In this document: positions 53,633-63,179 of the stretch, piece by piece
Layout of the letters: the number at the start of each line of letters is the position of its first letter
Numbering within the stretch: the stretch's first letter is position 1
Assembly (NCBI GenBank): GCA_018433975.1
Contig: JAHDQE010000034.1
Coordinates: 1 to 64,000, forward strand
Reading direction: 5' to 3'
DNA: 64,000 bases
Source: Ornatilinea sp.
GTDB taxonomy: Bacteria; Chloroflexota; Anaerolineae; Anaerolineales; Anaerolineaceae
Translations under genes and position numbers: made by a program
Notes under the pieces: generated by a model
Told to the model about the DNA's origin: nothing
Seen by the model: the letters and a program-made list of their open reading frames with translations, nothing else
Database searches by the model: none

Positions 53633-54286
53633 TTACAAATACTCTTTGAGGTTATGCTCCACTGCGTAAGCAGCCGCTTCGGCTCGGTTGCTTACACCCA
53701 ATTTCGAAAGAATACTGCTTACATAGTTTCGAACAGTTCCTTCTCCCAAAAACAACGCTTTGGCAATCTCCCGATTGGTTTTCCCCTCAGAGACCAACAA
53801 CAAAACATGCCGTTCCTGTTGGCTCAAATTTGCAAAAGCAGAGGCTTCTTCTTCTTTTACCGCACGGCGAACCTCTTGAAAAACACGTTGGGTAACAGCC
53901 GGATCCAACGGAGCTTCTCCTCGTCCCACAGCTTCAATAGAACGAATCAAATCTGCTCCAGCAATTTGCTTAAGAATATATCCCGAGGCTCCTGCTCGAA
54001 TAGCAGAGAACAACATTTCATCTTCAGCATAAGAGGTCAGCATAACAACTCTGGAATCCGGGTATTTACTGGTAATTTCTTCGCAAGCCTCAATCCCGGA
54101 TGCTCCCGGAAGACGGATATCCATTAAAACAATATCGGGGCGGGTAAGCTCAACCTGATCTAAAGCCTCCTTTGAATTGGATGCCTCTCCCACAACCTCA
54201 AATTGTGGATGGTGTTCCAATAAAGCCCTCAATCCTAACCGCACCACTTCGTGATCATCGACCAACAAAATCCGTTGCTTTGTCAT
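53633..54286 (-). CDS. NarL/LuxR-type response regulator
   Basis: 217 residues from ATG 54286, where the receiver domain begins (MTKQRILLVDDHEVVRLGLR); a longer frame to 54316 adds ten unlikely residues. The phospho-acceptor is D56 in DIVLMDIRLP. The output domain is a LuxR HTH: LSQQERHVLLLVSEGKTNREIA and VRNYVSSILSKLGVSNRAEA. No sensor kinase is adjacent, so the partner is elsewhere. It would be a DNA-binding regulator for an unknown signal. Confidence 0.94.
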   Translation of the reverse strand: MTKQRILLVDDHEVVRLGLRALLEHHPQFEVVGEASNSKEALDQVELTRPDIVLMDIRLPGASGIEACEEITSKYPDSRVVMLTSYAEDEMLFSAIRAGASGYILKQIAGADLIRSIEAVGRGEAPLDPAVTQRVFQEVRRAVKEEEASAFANLSQQERHVLLLVSEGKTNREIAKALFLGEGTVRNYVSSILSKLGVSNRAEAAAYAVEHNLKEYL

Positions 54287-54361
54287 TCCAGAAATCACTC
54301 CTTCTGTAGCGCACACTCCCAGTTATGTGCAATCGACATTCTGTGTTGTGTATCGCAGGAC

Positions 54362-54390
54362 TTACGATTCTCGTCTAAAAAATGTATAAT
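54362..54390 (+). promoter_or_regulatory. promoter with overlapping palindrome upstream of C39-like peptidase gene
   Basis: TTACGA (54362-54367) and a perfect TATAAT (54385-54390) are spaced by 17 bases. The -10 lies in the left arm of a palindrome, GTATAAT (54384-54390) with ATTATAC (54401-54407), 10 bases apart. A dimeric repressor could bind there. The gene starts at 54465. Confidence 0.55.
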
Positions 54391-54464
54391 ATCTAGACAA
54401 ATTATACCGTGATGATTTAATTACTGCTATTCTTAAAAAAGAAACGTGTTACATCAATCAATCG

Positions 54465-54971
54465 ATGATCTCAACCGCCTACCTCAAAAACCTCTTACAA
54501 GCTCATCACTGCCAGGGAAAATCCAACGATTGCGGACCATTTAGCGCCGCAATTGTCTTAAGAGCCTTGCAGTTAACAGATATCGAAGGCTCAAAGCTGG
54601 GACAGCAGATGAACGCCTTTCGTTGGCAAGGTATTCTGCCGGCTTTACAGCGCATTCCAAATTGGGCAACTTTTCCCTGGGGGGTTGTGCATGCCCTCCA
54701 GGATTTTGGCCTGCAAACGCAATGGACCCCTTTTCAAACAGATTCTGCGCTGATTCGCACATTACGCCAGGGAATGATTCCCATTCTCATTATTGGAGAA
54801 TGGAAACCCCTCTGGGCGCACTATTTGATACTCGTTGCACAGGATGAAAAACAGGGTTGGGGGTTCGTAGACCCGGCTCACAATCTCCCTGAAATTACCT
54901 GGAAAAAACATCCGGAATTTGAACGTTTATGGAGCCATTACGGAAGGATTCTGATTACGGTATCTCCTTAA
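54465..54971 (+). CDS. C39-like papain-fold peptidase
   Basis: A 168-residue protein with a papain-like triad: Cys23 in SNDCGPFSAAIVL, His near 119 in WAHYLILVA and Asp near 135 in FVDPAHN. This is the C39-like pattern seen in bacteriocin-processing domains and in stand-alone peptidases. There is no signal peptide or transporter fusion. The substrate is unknown. Its 3' end overlaps the exonuclease III gene on the other strand by 17 bases. Confidence 0.75.
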   Translation: MISTAYLKNLLQAHHCQGKSNDCGPFSAAIVLRALQLTDIEGSKLGQQMNAFRWQGILPALQRIPNWATFPWGVVHALQDFGLQTQWTPFQTDSALIRTLRQGMIPILIIGEWKPLWAHYLILVAQDEKQGWGFVDPAHNLPEITWKKHPEFERLWSHYGRILITVSP

Positions 54972-55725
54972 GATCAAGGGTAACCGGACAATGATCAGAA
55001 CCCATAACCTGATCATGTACCACCACGTCATTCACATATTCCATCATACTTTCAGAAACCAAAAAATAATCCAATCGCCAGCCAATATTCCTTTTTCGGG
55101 CGCCAAATCGGTAAGTCCACCAGGTATACTGGACCCGGTCCGGATAAAAAACTCTAAATGCATCCACAAAACCATGCTCAAGATACCGGTCAATCCACTC
55201 ACGCTCCTCCGGCAGAAAGCCGGATACGGTTGAGTTGGCTTTGGGGTTTGCAAGATCAATTTCATTATGAGCCGTATTAAAATCACCCGTGATAATAATT
55301 CGCTTGCCTTCTTTATGAAGCTGATCGCACTCCTCCAACAAATGAGTATAGAAGTCCAGCTTATAGTCCAGCCTTGTTTGATCTCTCTTTCCATTCGGGA
55401 AATAAATGTTGTAAAGATAAAAAGAAGGAAATTCCGTACGGATAAGCCTGCCTTCTTCATCAAATCGAGGGATTCCCAATCCATAAACTGTCTCAATGGG
55501 TTCTTTTCTGCTGTAAGTCAGCACGCCACTGTAGCCCGCCCGTTCCGCCGGATTCCAAAAGGTTTTGTAACCGTCCAGCCGATGAGCCTCTTCATCCACC
55601 TGTTCAGGCTTGGCTTTGATTTCCTGCAGACAAATCACATCCGATTCACTTGAATTTGCCCAATCCAGAAAACCCTTCTGAAGGACTGATCGAAAACCAT
55701 TTACATTCCATGTTGAAATTTTCAT
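54955..55725 (-). CDS. xthA: exodeoxyribonuclease III
   Basis: A 256-residue EEP-fold nuclease of normal length: MKISTWNVNGFRSVLQKGF, ICLQEIKA (metal Glu), IITGDFNTAHNEIDLANPK and the terminal MGSDHCPVTLDL with the Asp-His pair. It acts as an abasic-site endonuclease and 3'-5' exonuclease in base-excision repair. It converges with the C39-like gene and is divergent from the response regulator at 55792. Confidence 0.96.
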   Translation of the reverse strand: MKISTWNVNGFRSVLQKGFLDWANSSESDVICLQEIKAKPEQVDEEAHRLDGYKTFWNPAERAGYSGVLTYSRKEPIETVYGLGIPRFDEEGRLIRTEFPSFYLYNIYFPNGKRDQTRLDYKLDFYTHLLEECDQLHKEGKRIIITGDFNTAHNEIDLANPKANSTVSGFLPEEREWIDRYLEHGFVDAFRVFYPDRVQYTWWTYRFGARKRNIGWRLDYFLVSESMMEYVNDVVVHDQVMGSDHCPVTLDLKEIP

Positions 55726-55791
55726 TTTTATTACGCTTTCTTTTTTTGCCTGTGGTAAACTTACTTCATTGGGTTAGGAGAGTATAGATAC

Positions 55792-56196
55792 ATGGAAACA
55801 AATATACCACGAAGCATAGTGTATGTTGAAGACGATCCTGAAATGATCGATCTGGTTACACTTATTCTAAACAGACGAGGGTTTGTAGTAAAGGGAGCAC
55901 ATGGCGGACAGGGATTGGAATTAGTTTTACAAGAAAAACCCGACCTCATTTTGCTGGACCTGATGATGCCGGATGTAGACGGATGGGATCTGTTCCAACA
56001 ATTCAAATCAAACGAAATCACAAAAAACATTCCAATCATAATTATTACAGCCAAGTCCCAACCCATCGACCGTGTCCTGGGCCTGTATATTGCAAAAGTT
56101 GAAGACTATATCAGCAAACCTTTCCACCCGCAGGAACTTTTAGCCAGCATTGAGCGCGTTCTCTCTTCACCCACGCCGGCTGATTACACAGATTAA
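55792..56196 (+). CDS. single-domain response regulator
   Basis: A 134-residue receiver domain without output domain. The acidic pocket is VEDDPEM, the phospho-acceptor D56 in LILLDLMMPDVDGWDLF, and the conserved Lys is in DYISKPFHPQELL. GGAGAG precedes the ATG. It may relay phosphate, or act by protein contact. The DUF192 gene follows after 20 bases. Confidence 0.93.
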   Translation: METNIPRSIVYVEDDPEMIDLVTLILNRRGFVVKGAHGGQGLELVLQEKPDLILLDLMMPDVDGWDLFQQFKSNEITKNIPIIIITAKSQPIDRVLGLYIAKVEDYISKPFHPQELLASIERVLSSPTPADYTD

Positions 56197-56216
56197 AGGT
56201 TGTATTTTTACAATCT

Positions 56217-56585
56217 ATGCGAAAAATATTGATCCAAAATCTCTCAAATCCAAAATCAACTCCGATCACAGCAACCTATTGCGATACTTTCTGGGGCCGC
56301 TTTCGGGGGTTAATGTTTCAAGCTCCGGTCAAAAAGGGTTCCGGTCTGCTGTTGGTTGAAAAAAAAGAAAGCCGTGCAGAAGCTGCCATTCATATGCTCT
56401 TCATGCGATTCGACATTGGTGCAATATGGATAAATAAAAAGTTCAGAGTCGCTGACGCAAAACTCGCTAAACGTTGGACGCCTATTTGCGTTCCTTCTGC
56501 ACCGGGCCAATATATATTAGAAACTCATATAGATCACCTTTCAGATTTTCGGATTGGTGACCAGTTAGAATTTAAAGATGTTTAA
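56217..56585 (+). CDS. DUF192 family protein
   Basis: A 122-residue protein with the DUF192 pattern: TWGRFRGLMF-like segment (TFWGRFRGLMFQAPVKKGSG), AAIHMLFMRFDIGAIWINK and the end LETHIDHLSDFRIGDQLEF. The function of the family is not settled. Unlike many members it has no signal peptide. Its 3' end overlaps the LysM-M23 gene start by 8 bases. Confidence 0.88.
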   Translation: MRKILIQNLSNPKSTPITATYCDTFWGRFRGLMFQAPVKKGSGLLLVEKKESRAEAAIHMLFMRFDIGAIWINKKFRVADAKLAKRWTPICVPSAPGQYILETHIDHLSDFRIGDQLEFKDV

Positions 56586-57966
56586 ACGGCTTATTGTACT
56601 TATTCTGCTCCTTTCACTACTATGCATTCCGCAAAGCCCTGCTATTGCACAGACAGATGACACGCAAGGCGCTGTCTATATTGTCCAGCCCGGCGATACG
56701 CTGGGAGAAATTGCTGCCCGCCTTGGTGTAACAGTACAGGACCTGATTGATGCAAACCAGCTGGAAAATCCGAATGCCATATCAGCCGGACAGTCACTGA
56801 AGGTTCCGGGACTTGAAGGATTTACCGGGGTACTCACAACACAAACCGTTCAACTTGGGGAAACTCTGGAATCCCTGAGTTTTAAATACAATATGCCCGT
56901 AGATACCCTTGCCAATTTAAATCGAATCGTCAGCTCGTCAGAAATCTATGCGGGGACACAGCTTATAATCGTAGAAAATGAGGAAAACAATCCACTGCAG
57001 CCCAGTTTTTCTCTCAACCCGCATCAATCCATCCTTGAATTAGCAGTGCAACACAATAGTGATCCCTGGAAAATTCTATCGGACAATCGGATAGATTCCC
57101 AATGGCTTGCTCTTCCGGGTGAAATTTTCTTTGCGCAGGGAGAAAACAATTCCGAAATCAGTTCTATCTCCCCCTGGATCAAAGAAATTGAAATCTCACC
57201 CCTGCCGTTGGTTCAGGGAAAGACAACCGAGATCAAATTAACCACAAATCAGCCGCTCCAATTGACTGGCGAACTGGCAGGAAACACATTGCATTTTTCA
57301 TCCGTTGGAGAGAATGAATACATCGCCCTCCAGGGAATCAACGCTATGGCACAACCCGGCCTCGAATCCTTTGTGATTGCCAGTTCAGATGAAGGTAGTA
57401 CTAACTTTGACTTTTCGCAACAGGTTTTGTTGGAATCCGGAGGGTACCCGGATGCAACTGCGCTCATTGTAGATCCGACCACAATAGATCCGGCTGTCAC
57501 CCAACCGGAGGAAGACCTGATCAACCAAATCGTTGCCCCTTATACTGACCCCAAACGATGGACCGACACTTTCTCTTACTTAACAGATGAACCCTGTGTT
57601 AACGCATGGTTTGGTTACCGTCGCTCATACAATGGCGGCCCATACGACTTTTACCACACCGGCGTGGATTTTGGGATTTGTGCTCAAAACCTTAATATTT
57701 ACGCTCCCGCACCGGGGAAAGTTGTCTACACAGGCAGCCTCGTGGTCCGAGGAAACGCCACCATCATAGACCACGGACACGGAGTATATAGTGGCATCTG
57801 GCATCAGGAAGAAATTTTAGTAAATGTAGGAGACGAGGTTGAGACCGGGCAAAAGATTGGAATAATCGGAAACACAGGCCGTTCTACTGGTCCCCATTTG
57901 CATTGGGAATTATGGGTTAATGGCGTTCAAGTTAATCCATTGGATTGGTTGGAAACAAATTTTTAA
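56578..57966 (+). CDS. LysM and M23 domain murein hydrolase
   Basis: A 462-residue secreted protein with signal peptide (to about 24, SPAIA-QTDD). Two clear LysM domains (about 32-76 and 82-125) and a weaker third (about 140-180) bind peptidoglycan. A beta-rich linker follows. The C-terminal M23 peptidase (about 350-460) has the metal motifs FYHTGVDFG and GPHLHWELW, with GIWHQEEI between them. All expected zinc ligands are present, unlike the M23-like domain at 13043-15790. It probably trims peptidoglycan during growth or division. Confidence 0.94.
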   Translation: MFKRLIVLILLLSLLCIPQSPAIAQTDDTQGAVYIVQPGDTLGEIAARLGVTVQDLIDANQLENPNAISAGQSLKVPGLEGFTGVLTTQTVQLGETLESLSFKYNMPVDTLANLNRIVSSSEIYAGTQLIIVENEENNPLQPSFSLNPHQSILELAVQHNSDPWKILSDNRIDSQWLALPGEIFFAQGENNSEISSISPWIKEIEISPLPLVQGKTTEIKLTTNQPLQLTGELAGNTLHFSSVGENEYIALQGINAMAQPGLESFVIASSDEGSTNFDFSQQVLLESGGYPDATALIVDPTTIDPAVTQPEEDLINQIVAPYTDPKRWTDTFSYLTDEPCVNAWFGYRRSYNGGPYDFYHTGVDFGICAQNLNIYAPAPGKVVYTGSLVVRGNATIIDHGHGVYSGIWHQEEILVNVGDEVETGQKIGIIGNTGRSTGPHLHWELWVNGVQVNPLDWLETNF

Positions 57967-57990
57967 TGACCTATTTCATCAAAGGTACGG

Positions 57991-57996
57991 TATAAT
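57991..57996 (+). promoter_or_regulatory. -10 element upstream of the 58077 gene pair
   Basis: A perfect TATAAT, with an ATGACC-like -35 about 18-19 bases upstream, lies 80 bases before the ATG at 58077. It follows the stop of the M23 hydrolase gene by 25 bases. Confidence 0.45.
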
Positions 57997-58076
57997 ATTT
58001 AATTGCTCGACAATATTCTTATTGACCAGGTTAGAGAAAACAAACTTCCGAACTTGGCTAATTAAAAGGTAACAAA

Positions 58077-59660
58077 ATGGTTGCACCTACTTCTTTACGT
58101 GAAAATTATTGGGAAAATTTTGAGTTTGATGATTCAGACCTTGATTTTCTTTATAATTTTTTATTGGAATCAGAAAATCCTTCTTCTGCAAATGAGCTTT
58201 TAAGGGCAGTAATAGACGCACGAATTTCACAGGAAATTGAAAATCTTAAAAACCGTAAGGATTCAAAAGAAATTCTCTATCTGCCAAAAAACGAATATAA
58301 CGTCGGAGAAACCATTATTTTCCCGGCATTTAATTATAAAAAAGGCGAAGTAATCAGCATAAGGGATGGTTTTAACCCGGAGATGTCTCCTTTTAAAGTT
58401 ATGCGGGTTAAACTTGATTCTGGAGAAGAAAAAGAACTCGTTACCAATCTGGAGGACCATTCTCTTAATCAAGCAGTCGTTGTTAACCTGGACGACCCCA
58501 TGTTAAAGCTTGATGAAGTCATTAACACCTACGGAAAATCTCTTAAAAAACAGCTAAAAGAAGCTCTGGAAAGCAAGTCCGACCTGGTTCAAATTGCAGG
58601 TCGGTGGTTTCCAAAGGCATTATTAGTTAACGTAAACATTGGTTATTTGAATCTTGCCGAAGCATTGTTGGACATGGAAAATGGCGGTCCTCTCACGACT
58701 GCGGCAATATTAGAACAAATTGATTTGCCCACCGATACCAATAGCAAACTCACCGAATTCTCTCTAAACTTTGCCTTACAGGAAGATAGTCGATTCGACG
58801 AAGTAGGCCCCGCCGGGAAAATTATTTGGTATCTCCATCGCCTGGAACCGGAAGGGGTTAAAAAACTACCTGTTTACTTAGAGTATGAGCCCCTGGATTA
58901 TGACTGTGGTGCCGTTCAGGAAATGCTCGACATGCTTGAAAATGAAATTCTGGACGAGCTTGAACCCGAATTAGGTAAAAATGATCTTTCCGAGGAAGTA
59001 GTACTCAGTCTGATCTATCCGCATCTTCGCGCAGGGACGCTTCCGCTTTCCGAAAGACTCCATCACCTCTTCCCTACCGCCTACGAATCACCGCGTGTCC
59101 GGTTCGATTTTGTGGATGGCATCACCGGAGAAAAATTCCCGGGATGGGTTGTTCGAAAACACCGCTATGTTTATGGCCTTGAAGAATGGTATAAAGCAAA
59201 TGCACTGATGCCGGGCAGTATACTGCATCTTTCCAAAGGGGAAGAACCCGGAGAAGTTGTCATCAAACCCGAAAAACAACGCCCAACCCGTGAATGGGTT
59301 CGCACAGTAATGGTTAGCTCTGATGAACAGGTAATATTCGGAATGCTCAAACAGCTTGTTTCTGCAGGTTTTGATGATCGTATGCTAATCGCAGTCCCGG
59401 ATCCGGATGCCCTTGATAAGTTGTGGCAAAACACCAGAGGCGGACAACGCAGTTTGGAAAAAATTGTTGTGCATATGTTGCGGGAATTGGCAAAATTATC
59501 TCCTCAAGGTCACGTCCATGCGGAAGAATTGTATGCTGCCGTCAACCTCGTCCGTCGTTGCCCCGCCAGCCAGCTTCTCAGCATTCTGAACAATCAGGAA
59601 CAGTTTACCCATCTTGGCGACCTTTACTTCCGGTTGAGTGAATCTCCAGGGGAGAATTGA
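58077..59660 (+). CDS. unrecognised 527-aa acidic protein
   Basis: I do not recognise this protein. It is soluble, acidic, without signal peptide or membrane segment. Residues ~65-140 look like a small beta-barrel (NVGETIIFPAFNYKKGEVISI), perhaps SH3- or KOW-like. The middle is helical with repeats of acidic residues (MLDMLENEILDELEPEL). Residues ~340-420 are beta-rich (VRFDFVDGITGEKFPGWVV), and the end is helical. The start follows a weak AAAGG site. It overlaps the long form of the next gene and is probably co-transcribed with it. A nucleic-acid or transcription-related role is only a guess. Confidence 0.8.
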   Translation: MVAPTSLRENYWENFEFDDSDLDFLYNFLLESENPSSANELLRAVIDARISQEIENLKNRKDSKEILYLPKNEYNVGETIIFPAFNYKKGEVISIRDGFNPEMSPFKVMRVKLDSGEEKELVTNLEDHSLNQAVVVNLDDPMLKLDEVINTYGKSLKKQLKEALESKSDLVQIAGRWFPKALLVNVNIGYLNLAEALLDMENGGPLTTAAILEQIDLPTDTNSKLTEFSLNFALQEDSRFDEVGPAGKIIWYLHRLEPEGVKKLPVYLEYEPLDYDCGAVQEMLDMLENEILDELEPELGKNDLSEEVVLSLIYPHLRAGTLPLSERLHHLFPTAYESPRVRFDFVDGITGEKFPGWVVRKHRYVYGLEEWYKANALMPGSILHLSKGEEPGEVVIKPEKQRPTREWVRTVMVSSDEQVIFGMLKQLVSAGFDDRMLIAVPDPDALDKLWQNTRGGQRSLEKIVVHMLRELAKLSPQGHVHAEELYAAVNLVRRCPASQLLSILNNQEQFTHLGDLYFRLSESPGEN

Positions 59661-59664
59661 TCAA

Positions 59665-60099
59665 ATGAACGAAGGCAAACAATACAGCTTAATAAAACCG
59701 ACTCTGCAAACCCCATTTCACATTGATTTTGATTGGTGGCAACAGCATGACAGCAACTGGCGGGTTTACCTTCAAAGCTATCTTTGTGATGAATGCAGTG
59801 AGTCCTACAAGGATTTGGACAAGGATACCCTCATAGATTGGGTGGACCCTGATACCGGAGAAGTCCAAAGAGTTGACGGAGTGTTACATGCCTTGATGTC
59901 ACATTGCGCGAACCAACCGGATTTCATTACACTTCATACCACTATGGTTGATTCTGTTTTTAGATATTTTCTGGCTAACGGGAACACACCTTTAACACCG
60001 GAAGAGTTGGCGGAAGGAATTGGAAAACCTGCAAGGACGATCTTGAGAACTTTTACCGGATCCAAGGTATTCAAAGGCATACGGCCGGTTAATTCATAG
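59665..60099 (+). CDS. unrecognised 144-aa protein with possible HTH end
   Basis: The start at 59665 is chosen for the GGGGAG about 11 bases upstream, and lies just after the preceding stop at 59660. The protein has a CDECSESYKD segment, a negatively charged middle and a C-terminal helix pair, TPLTPEELAEGIGKPARTIL, that resembles a winged-helix recognition unit. No family is recognised. The close linkage with the 58077 gene suggests that they act together. It ends 11 bases before the tRNA gene. Confidence 0.75.
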   Translation: MNEGKQYSLIKPTLQTPFHIDFDWWQQHDSNWRVYLQSYLCDECSESYKDLDKDTLIDWVDPDTGEVQRVDGVLHALMSHCANQPDFITLHTTMVDSVFRYFLANGNTPLTPEELAEGIGKPARTILRTFTGSKVFKGIRPVNS

Positions 60100-60110
60100 C
60101 ACTTACATTT

Positions 60111-60183
60111 GCCCCTGTAGCTCAATGGACAGAGCGTCGGACTTCTAATCCGCAGGTTGTGGGTTCGACTCCCGCCAGGGGCG
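60111..60183 (+). tRNA. tRNA-Arg (TCT anticodon)
   Basis: A 73-base cloverleaf. The acceptor stem GCCCCTG pairs with CAGGGGC (60176-60182), discriminator G at 60183. The D arm is GCTCAATGGACAGAGC, the anticodon loop CTTCTAA (anticodon TCT) and the T arm GTGGG-TTCGACT-CCCGC. Position 27-43 is a T/C mismatch. The 3' CCA is not encoded. It reads AGA and AGG arginine codons. No integrase or att-like repeat is seen beside it. Confidence 0.95.
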
Positions 60184-60193
60184 CCTTGTTTTC

Positions 60194-60238
60194 AAAACAA
60201 CCCGCTAACTTATGAATACAACGTTAGCAGGTTGTTTT
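60194..60238 (+). terminator. hairpin after tRNA-Arg
   Basis: AAAACAACCCGCTAAC (60194-60209) pairs with GTTAGCAGGTTGTTTT (60223-60238), 16 positions with a single mismatch and a 13-base loop, ending in TTTTATTT. It begins 11 bases after the tRNA and would end its transcript before the hsp20 start. Confidence 0.78.
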
Positions 60239-60262
60239 ATTTCGGAACAGGAGCTAGTTGAG

Positions 60263-60679
60263 ATGAAACATAAGAATCACCCTCAAAGTGAATTTAAACA
60301 AAACTCCAATCAGGCCAATTATTATATAACCTCAAATATGAATGATTGGTCGCTGGTCAGGAAAAACAACCTGTGGCGTCCACCAACGGATGTTTACGAA
60401 ACTCAGGATCAGTTCATCGTAACCATCGAAATCGCCGGAATGGACGAAGGCTCAATAACCATCCTGTTCGAAAATTCCATGCTGTCCATCCAGGGAAAAC
60501 GCAATATCCGCTCCGAATGTTCGGTATTCCATCAAATTGAAATTAATTGCGGAGAATTTCTCTCAACCGTTGGTTTTACTGTCCCGATCCATGAAAATGA
60601 AATCAAAACAAAATACCTGAATGGATTACTTCACATCAATCTACCAAAACTAAACCAGAAAAAACAGGAAAGTGAATGA
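60263..60679 (+). CDS. Hsp20/alpha-crystallin small heat shock protein
   Basis: 138 residues from ATG 60263, which has AGGAG 9 bases upstream; the longer frame from 60212 would begin inside the tRNA terminator. The alpha-crystallin domain spans about 35-135: [29 protein letters not shown] and the closing [12 protein letters not shown]. It holds unfolded proteins for refolding or degradation. The stop overlaps the lon start by 4 bases, so a chaperone and a protease are translated together. Confidence 0.94.
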   Translation: MKHKNHPQSEFKQNSNQANYYITSNMNDWSLVRKNNLWRPPTDVYETQDQFIVTIEIAGMDEGSITILFENSMLSIQGKRNIRSECSVFHQIEINCGEFLSTVGFTVPIHENEIKTKYLNGLLHINLPKLNQKKQESE

Positions 60680-63177
60680 ACAAAAATACAACCGATTGGA
60701 TCTTTGAAGAAGATAATGCCCAAGCCGAGCCCCAAATCGAAGGGAATCCTCAAAATCAAATATCCATAGAAGAATCGACCGATCAAACTTCATTTGAGGA
60801 ATTGCCCATTCTTCCACTAAGAGGGCTGGTTGCTTTTCCTCAAACCGCGTTACCTCTGACGATTGGGCAGCCGCGGTCCATAAGATTGGTTGACCAGGCA
60901 GCGGCTGAGGACTCATTAATCGGACTGGTTGCAGCTAAAGACCCGGAATTGGAAACTCCCGGTCCGGATGATCTCTACACCATAGGAACTACAGCTAAAA
61001 TTCAGCGCTTATTTCGTGCTCCGGACGGCACAATTCGATTATTGGTTCAGGCTCTGGATCGCTTCCGCATTGATAATTTTGTTGAAGTAAAACCTTATCT
61101 GAAAGCAAAAATAACGGGAATCCCGGAAACAATCGAAAGTGGAATTGAAGTTGAAGCTTTAACACGGAACGCCCAGGAACAATTCACTCACATTGCCGAG
61201 ATGATTCCCTCCATCCCTCGCGAATTGGTTTCTTCCATCAGCAATATTGAAGATCCTCTCCAGTCCATATATCTAATCGCCAATTTTCAACGGATGGAAC
61301 TCAAAGAATCGCAGTCCATTCTGGAAATGGACTCCGTAACCGAAAAATTAACCAAGCTCACCCAAATACTGAACCGTGAAATTGAAGTCCTGGAAATTGG
61401 ACAAAAAATCCAGAATGAAGCACGCTCTGAAATAGACCGGGTGCAACGAGAATATTTCCTCCGGGAGCAATTAAAAGCTATTCAGCGTGAACTGGGTGAG
61501 AGTGACGACCAGACCGCTGAAGTTGAAGAGTTCAGAGAGAAGATAAACCAAGCCGGGTTATCTCCCGAAGCAGAAAAACAAGCCAAATACGAATTGGAAA
61601 GACTCTCCAGACTCCCTGTCGCTTCCCCCGAGTTTGGTGTAATCCGTACATATCTGGACTGGCTCACTACATTGCCCTGGTCGAAAACGACAAAAGATAA
61701 TCTGGATATATCCCATGCCCGGAAGATCTTGGATAAAGATCATTATGGCCTGGAAGATGTGAAAGAACGGATTCTGGAATTTCTTGCAGTCCGCAAACTG
61801 CGGTTGGACCGCAAAGATGAATTTGAAAACCATCCGTCTGAAGACCTCCTCCGGCGCGAACGGGAGGGAGTAATCCTGTGTTTTGTGGGTCCTCCCGGCG
61901 TAGGCAAAACTTCTCTGGGGCGGTCAATCGCCCGTACAATGGAACGTAAATTTATCAGAATTTCTTTGGGCGGCGTGCGGGACGAGGCGGAAATTCGTGG
62001 CCACAGGCGTACCTACATCGGTGCTATGCCCGGCAGGATAATTCATGCCCTCCGGAGAGTCGAGTCCCGCAACCCTGTTTTTATGCTGGATGAAATTGAC
62101 AAACTTGGAGCGGATTTTCGGGGAGATCCTTCTGCCGCATTGCTCGAAGCGCTCGACCCTGAACAAAACAATGAGTTTCGTGACAACTATTTAGAGGTGG
62201 GCTTCGATCTTTCCCAGGTGATGTTCATCACCACGGCCAACCAGCTTGAGACAATCCCTTCACCGCTGCTCGACCGGATGGAAATCATCAAAATCGCAGG
62301 TTACACCGAAAATGAAAAAATTAACATCGCGAAATATTATCTCATTCCTCGCCAAATTCGGGAAAACGGACTGAGAGCGGATGAAATAGAATTCACCGAA
62401 GAGGGAATCGAGCGCATCATCCGAATGTACACCCGCGAAGCAGGAGTTCGGAATCTTGAACGCGAAATCGGCACAATTTGCCGAAAGATCGCTACAAAAA
62501 TCACCGAAGAGGCCCCAACTCAACGCCCTTTAATAACCCCCGAGGTGGTCACAGATCTGCTCGGCCGGGCAAAATTTATCAAAAGCGCAGAGATCGCCAC
62601 TCGCACCGCCGTTCCCGGAGTAGCAACGGGCCTGGCATGGACTCCTGTGGGAGGCGAAATATTGTTTATTGAGGCCTCTCGCATGCGAGGGAACAAAGGA
62701 TTTCAAATCACCGGTTCTATCGGCAAAGTAATGCAGGAATCGGCCCAGGCCGCGTTGTCATATGTCCGGGCACACGCCGAATCGCTTAGCATCGATCCGG
62801 ATTTTTACGAAAACTCCGATCTTCATTTGCACATTCCTGCCGGCGCTCAACCAAAAGATGGCCCTTCAGCCGGGGTCACTATGGTTTCCGCGCTGGTTTC
62901 CTTATTGACAAACAGGACCATCCGTTCCAATATCGGCATGACAGGCGAAATATCCCTGCGCGGTCAGGTTTTGCCCGTTGGCGGAATTAAAGAAAAGGTG
63001 CTGGCCGCCCATCAAGCAGGCCTCGACACAATCATTCTTCCGGAAGATAATAGACCTGATTTAGATGAGCTTTCAGAAGAGGTCCGGAATTCTATCAAAT
63101 TTATTTTTGCTGATACGGTGGAAGCAGTTCTTAAAGCCGCTCTCGATCTGCCAGAAGATCACAACCAAAAGGAATAA
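60676..63177 (+). CDS. lon: ATP-dependent protease Lon
   Basis: An 833-residue Lon of normal domain order. The N-terminal substrate-binding domain starts [19 protein letters not shown]. The AAA+ domain has [13 protein letters not shown] near 405 and FMLDEIDKL. The protease domain has the catalytic Ser in DGPSAGVTM (about 731) and Lys in [11 protein letters not shown] (about 773). It degrades misfolded and regulatory proteins in the cytosol. An acidic ~45-residue extension precedes the N domain. It is coupled to hsp20 and followed by a receiver protein. Confidence 0.98.
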   Translation: MNKNTTDWIFEEDNAQAEPQIEGNPQNQISIEESTDQTSFEELPILPLRGLVAFPQTALPLTIGQPRSIRLVDQAAAEDSLIGLVAAKDPELETPGPDDLYTIGTTAKIQRLFRAPDGTIRLLVQALDRFRIDNFVEVKPYLKAKITGIPETIESGIEVEALTRNAQEQFTHIAEMIPSIPRELVSSISNIEDPLQSIYLIANFQRMELKESQSILEMDSVTEKLTKLTQILNREIEVLEIGQKIQNEARSEIDRVQREYFLREQLKAIQRELGESDDQTAEVEEFREKINQAGLSPEAEKQAKYELERLSRLPVASPEFGVIRTYLDWLTTLPWSKTTKDNLDISHARKILDKDHYGLEDVKERILEFLAVRKLRLDRKDEFENHPSEDLLRREREGVILCFVGPPGVGKTSLGRSIARTMERKFIRISLGGVRDEAEIRGHRRTYIGAMPGRIIHALRRVESRNPVFMLDEIDKLGADFRGDPSAALLEALDPEQNNEFRDNYLEVGFDLSQVMFITTANQLETIPSPLLDRMEIIKIAGYTENEKINIAKYYLIPRQIRENGLRADEIEFTEEGIERIIRMYTREAGVRNLEREIGTICRKIATKITEEAPTQRPLITPEVVTDLLGRAKFIKSAEIATRTAVPGVATGLAWTPVGGEILFIEASRMRGNKGFQITGSIGKVMQESAQAALSYVRAHAESLSIDPDFYENSDLHLHIPAGAQPKDGPSAGVTMVSALVSLLTNRTIRSNIGMTGEISLRGQVLPVGGIKEKVLAAHQAGLDTIILPEDNRPDLDELSEEVRNSIKFIFADTVEAVLKAALDLPEDHNQKE

Positions 63178-63179
63178 AT

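Noticed and set aside
60111-60183. tRNA-Arg as an integration site
   Set aside because: No integrase, no repeated tRNA 3' end and no change in gene style was seen downstream; hsp20-lon are ordinary chromosomal genes.
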